From NCBI GenBank assembly GCA_002869305.1, contig PKTC01000471.1, forward strand, positions 1 through 9,211: DNA of 9,211 nucleotides. The letters are read 5' to 3'. The DNA is from Marinilabiliales bacterium. Lineage in GTDB: Bacteria; Bacteroidota; Bacteroidia; Bacteroidales; UBA12077. Positions 7,201 to 9,211 of the stretch are shown piece after piece (the stretch's first letter is position 1; each line of letters opens with the position of its first letter). Under the pieces are notes generated by a model that saw nothing but the letters and a program-made list of their open reading frames with translations, had not been told where the DNA came from and did no database searches. The position numbers and the translations under genes are program-made.

Positions 7201-8481
7201 CTAGTAAGCAAATAATGGATATTTGCTCATCATATTCTTGATATTATTCCCAACCTCACTAATAACTCCTTCGTCTTCAATATTACTAATCACTTGGTCA
7301 ACAAAATCAACGACAGTAGGAATCTTGTCATCTTTTAATCCTCTTGTTGTAATTGCTGAAGTTCCAACTCTAAATCCTGATGTCTGGAATGGAGAACGAG
7401 AATCAAATGGAACCATGTTCTTATTGATTGTAATGTGAGCTTTGACTAATGTATTTTCAACCACTTTACCAGTAATTTCAGGAAATTTGGTTCTTAAATC
7501 AATTAGCATGGAGTGATTGTCAGTTCCACCAGAAATCACTTTATACACTTTGTTGATAAATTCTTGTGCCATTACAGCTGCATTCTTCTTTACCTGACTC
7601 TGATATTGTTTAAATTCAGGAGATAAAGCTTCTCTAAAAGCAACAGCTTTTGCAGCAATAACATGCTCAAGTGGTCCTCCTTGTGTGCCTGGAAAAACTC
7701 CAGAATCAAATAATGAAGACATTTTTCTAATTACACCTTTAGGAGTTGTTTTTCCAAATGGATTATCGAAATCTTTACCCATTAAAATGATACCTCCTCT
7801 AGGACCACGCAATGTCTTATGCGTTGTGGAAGTAACAACGTGAGCATATTTTAGTGGATTATCCAATAAACCAGCAGCAATTAAACCTGCGGGGTGAGCC
7901 ATATCAATCATTAAAATTGCCCCTATTTTATCAGCAATTTCTCTCATTCTTTTGTAATCCCATTCCCGTGAATAAGCAGATGCACCACCAACAATCATTT
8001 TTGGTTTTTCTTTCAATGCAACCTCTTCCATCATGTCATAATCAACCATTCCGGTTTCTTCCTTTACTCCATATGAGACCGCTCTATATAGAATTCCAGA
8101 TAAGTTAACCGGTGAACCATGAGATAAGTGACCTCCATGCGATAAATCTAGACCAAGGAAAGTATCTCCAGGATTTAAAATAGTCATAAACACAGCTGCG
8201 TTGGCCTGAGCACCAGAGTGAGGCTGAACATTTACCCATTCTGCATTGTAAAGTTCTTTTAATCTTTCTCGAGCAAGATCCTCTGATTGATCAACAATTT
8301 CGCAACCACCATAATAACGTTTTCCAGGATAACCTTCAGCATATTTATTAGTCATTACTGAACCCATTGCTTCTAAAACTTGTTCACTAACAAAATTCTC
8401 CGATGCAATAAGTTCTATTCCATTTATTTGTCTTTCTTGTTCTTGTTTAATTAGGTCAAATATTTGTGTATCTCTATTCAT
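7201..8481 (-). CDS. glyA: Serine hydroxymethyltransferase
   Basis: GlyA is a cytoplasmic pyridoxal-phosphate enzyme that interconverts serine plus tetrahydrofolate with glycine plus 5,10-methylenetetrahydrofolate, the main source of one-carbon units for purines, thymidylate and methionine. The 426-residue length is close to the 417 of E. coli. Landmarks are all intact: LIASENF (24-30), YAEGYPGKRYYGG (47-59) with the substrate-site Glu and Tyr residues, HGGHLSHGSPVN (115-126), Asp193 and His196 in MIDMAHPAGL that hold the cofactor ring, the Schiff-base Lys222 in TSTTHKTLRGPRGG (217-230), GVFPGTQGGP (261-270), and the carboxylate-binding Arg371 in SGFRVGTSAITTRG (368-381). The ATG at 8479-8481 has no Shine-Dalgarno sequence, only A+T-rich DNA. 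A promoter candidate lies 36-43 bases upstream and a clear terminator follows. Nothing in the sequence suggests an unusual enzyme. Confidence 0.98.
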   Translation of the reverse strand: MNRDTQIFDLIKQEQERQINGIELIASENFVSEQVLEAMGSVMTNKYAEGYPGKRYYGGCEIVDQSEDLARERLKELYNAEWVNVQPHSGAQANAAVFMTILNPGDTFLGLDLSHGGHLSHGSPVNLSGILYRAVSYGVKEETGMVDYDMMEEVALKEKPKMIVGGASAYSREWDYKRMREIADKIGAILMIDMAHPAGLIAAGLLDNPLKYAHVVTSTTHKTLRGPRGGIILMGKDFDNPFGKTTPKGVIRKMSSLFDSGVFPGTQGGPLEHVIAAKAVAFREALSPEFKQYQSQVKKNAAVMAQEFINKVYKVISGGTDNHSMLIDLRTKFPEITGKVVENTLVKAHITINKNMVPFDSRSPFQTSGFRVGTSAITTRGLKDDKIPTVVDFVDQVISNIEDEGVISEVGNNIKNMMSKYPLFAY

Positions 8482-8516
8482 GATTATTAATTTAAATATA
8501 TTTCAAAATAATTTTC

Positions 8517-8524
8517 CAAAAGTA
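8517..8524 (-). promoter_or_regulatory. Candidate Bacteroidota -7 element for glyA
   Basis: On the - strand TACTTTTG matches TAnnTTTG exactly. A T-rich stretch (TTTTTT within AGTTTTTTATTC, around 8542-8549) sits about 18 bases upstream where a -33 TTTG would be, but lacks the G. Transcription would begin near 8510, leaving a leader of about 30 bases. The position between two genes, ahead of a gene that is normally well expressed, supports it, and would make glyA independent of the receiver gene upstream. Confidence 0.45.
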
Positions 8525-8594
8525 GAGAATTATGCAATGAATAAAAAACTTAATTTTATGTTATTGAAAAGAAGATTTAAAGAGGACTAACGAT

Positions 8595-9020
8595 CTAGTT
8601 TCTAAGAACTACATAATGTTCGACGATTTTCAATATCTTCTTAATGTCGAAAGGTTTAGCGATAAAATCGTCGCAACCCGAATCATAACAGTCAATTATG
8701 CCTTGTGAATGTGCGTAGGCCGTAACTGCCACAATTGGAATCGATGGATTAATTTCTTTGATTTTTTGAGTTGCATGGAATCCATTTAATTTTGGTAAAC
8801 GAATATCCATTAAAATAAGGTCGTAATTCGAATTGTTTTTTTGAATAATTTCTATAGCTTCGACTCCATCATATGCTCTATATAATTGTACTGAGTAAGA
8901 TGAAAGAATCTCATTAAGAAGTATATAACTCACATCGTCGTCTTCAACTACTAAAATTTTGTAGCTTCGATTTTCATCACTACTGGTATTTTTTTCAATA
9001 ATTGATTTATAAAGCTCCAT
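8595..9020 (-). CDS. Stand-alone response regulator receiver protein (CheY-like)
   Basis: This 141-residue protein is a single phosphoacceptor (REC) domain with no output domain. A polar N-terminal tail of about 18 residues precedes the domain. The key residues are all present: the acidic pocket Glu26-Asp27 in KILVVEDDD, phosphoacceptor Asp72 in LILMDIRLPKLNG, the switch Thr100 in IPIVAVTAYA, Phe119 at the aromatic switch position, and Lys122 in the AKPF motif. It should therefore be phosphorylated by a histidine kinase and act by protein-protein contact or as a phosphorelay intermediate. Its sequence resembles the receiver domains of Bacteroidota hybrid kinases. No kinase is in the window, so the partner is unknown. 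The start at 9018-9020 fits the domain boundary, and the next ATG (residue 71) would destroy the fold. It lies on the same strand as glyA with a 113-base gap that contains a promoter candidate. Confidence 0.93.
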   Translation of the reverse strand: MELYKSIIEKNTSSDENRSYKILVVEDDDVSYILLNEILSSYSVQLYRAYDGVEAIEIIQKNNSNYDLILMDIRLPKLNGFHATQKIKEINPSIPIVAVTAYAHSQGIIDCYDSGCDDFIAKPFDIKKILKIVEHYVVLRN

Positions 9021-9211
9021 TCCCCGATTTTAAAAACCTACCAATTATAAATATATCTATTCTAATATCCAATTATTTAGGGTCCTTTTTTTTGACGAAT
9101 ATTAATTTTTTATTAACAAATGAATGATTTTTACTGATGAACGATCAAGCTTATATTTTTCTCTTTTGAAACATTATAAAAAATATTATATTTATTGTTC
9201 AATTATTAACT
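9021..9211. other. A+T-rich intergenic region without a supported gene
   Basis: These 191 bases at the right end hold no open frame of useful length on either strand, no tRNA-like cloverleaf and no clear terminator hairpin. They contain long A/T runs (for example TCCTTTTTTTTGACG around 9084-9097) and probably the upstream regulatory region of the receiver gene. Whether the next gene runs away from or towards this region cannot be told, because the window ends here. Confidence 0.5.
9042..9073 (-). promoter_or_regulatory. Candidate Bacteroidota promoter for the receiver gene
   Basis: On the - strand TATAATTG (9049-9042) differs from TAnnTTTG at one position, and ATTG (9073-9070) lies 20 bases upstream where a -33 TTTG is expected. 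The start of transcription would fall near 9035, about 15 bases before the start codon, giving a very short leader. The match is imperfect and the DNA is A+T-rich, so this is only a plausible candidate. Confidence 0.27.

Noticed and set aside
7854..8108. Open frame on the + strand inside glyA
   Set aside because: It is antisense to a highly conserved part of serine hydroxymethyltransferase, and that conservation explains the open frame.
8482..8594. Possible glycine riboswitch or other leader element before glyA
   Set aside because: I see no stable stems or conserved core in this A+T-rich gap, and the candidate promoter leaves too little leader for a riboswitch.
9173..9202. TTGAAC, 18 bases, TATAAT on the - strand, resembling an E. 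coli sigma-70 promoter
   Set aside because: The main sigma factor of Bacteroidota recognises TTTG and TAnnTTTG instead, the site is over 150 bases from the receiver start, and such matches are common in A+T-rich DNA.

Overview
The window looks like chromosomal DNA of a Bacteroidota bacterium, plausibly a marine or anaerobic Bacteroidales/Marinilabiliales-type lineage. The evidence is strong A+T richness, start codons that mostly lack Shine-Dalgarno sequences, matches to the Bacteroidota -7 promoter element (TAnnTTTG), and a TamB-like protein with the C-terminal signature usual in that phylum. The lineage is inferred from style and protein families; no marker gene such as rRNA is present.

Layout. 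On the + strand, positions 1-4341 hold the 3' part of a very large TamB/AsmA-like envelope protein whose start lies outside the window. After an 84-base gap comes a tight three-gene cluster, exbB (4426-5124), exbD (5131-5529) and a tonB/tolA-like transducer (5531-6349), spaced by 6 and 1 bases and almost certainly co-transcribed. The transducer gene overlaps by 14 bases the 3' end of a convergent gene for a TauE/SafE-family membrane permease (6336-7112, - strand). The rest runs on the - strand: glyA (7201-8481), with a clear intrinsic terminator just after it, preceded by a stand-alone response-regulator receiver protein (8595-9020). The last 191 bases are A+T-rich and contain no gene I can support.

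How the genes work together. ExbB and ExbD form the inner-membrane proton channel that energises the TonB/TolA-like protein, which spans the periplasm towards the outer membrane. The TamB-like protein is also a periplasm-spanning envelope factor, so the left two thirds of the window is an envelope block. The permease, glyA and the receiver protein have no evident link to it: glyA is one-carbon housekeeping metabolism, the permease is of unknown substrate, and the receiver protein is an orphan signalling module.

Overall this looks like an ordinary core-genome region. I found no mobile element, CRISPR array, RNA gene, toxin-antitoxin or defence module, and no convincing undescribed system. The findings are modest: the hybrid TonB/TolA character of the transducer, the TamB/energy-transducer linkage, the convergent overlap without a terminator, the orphan receiver beside glyA, and candidate promoters.
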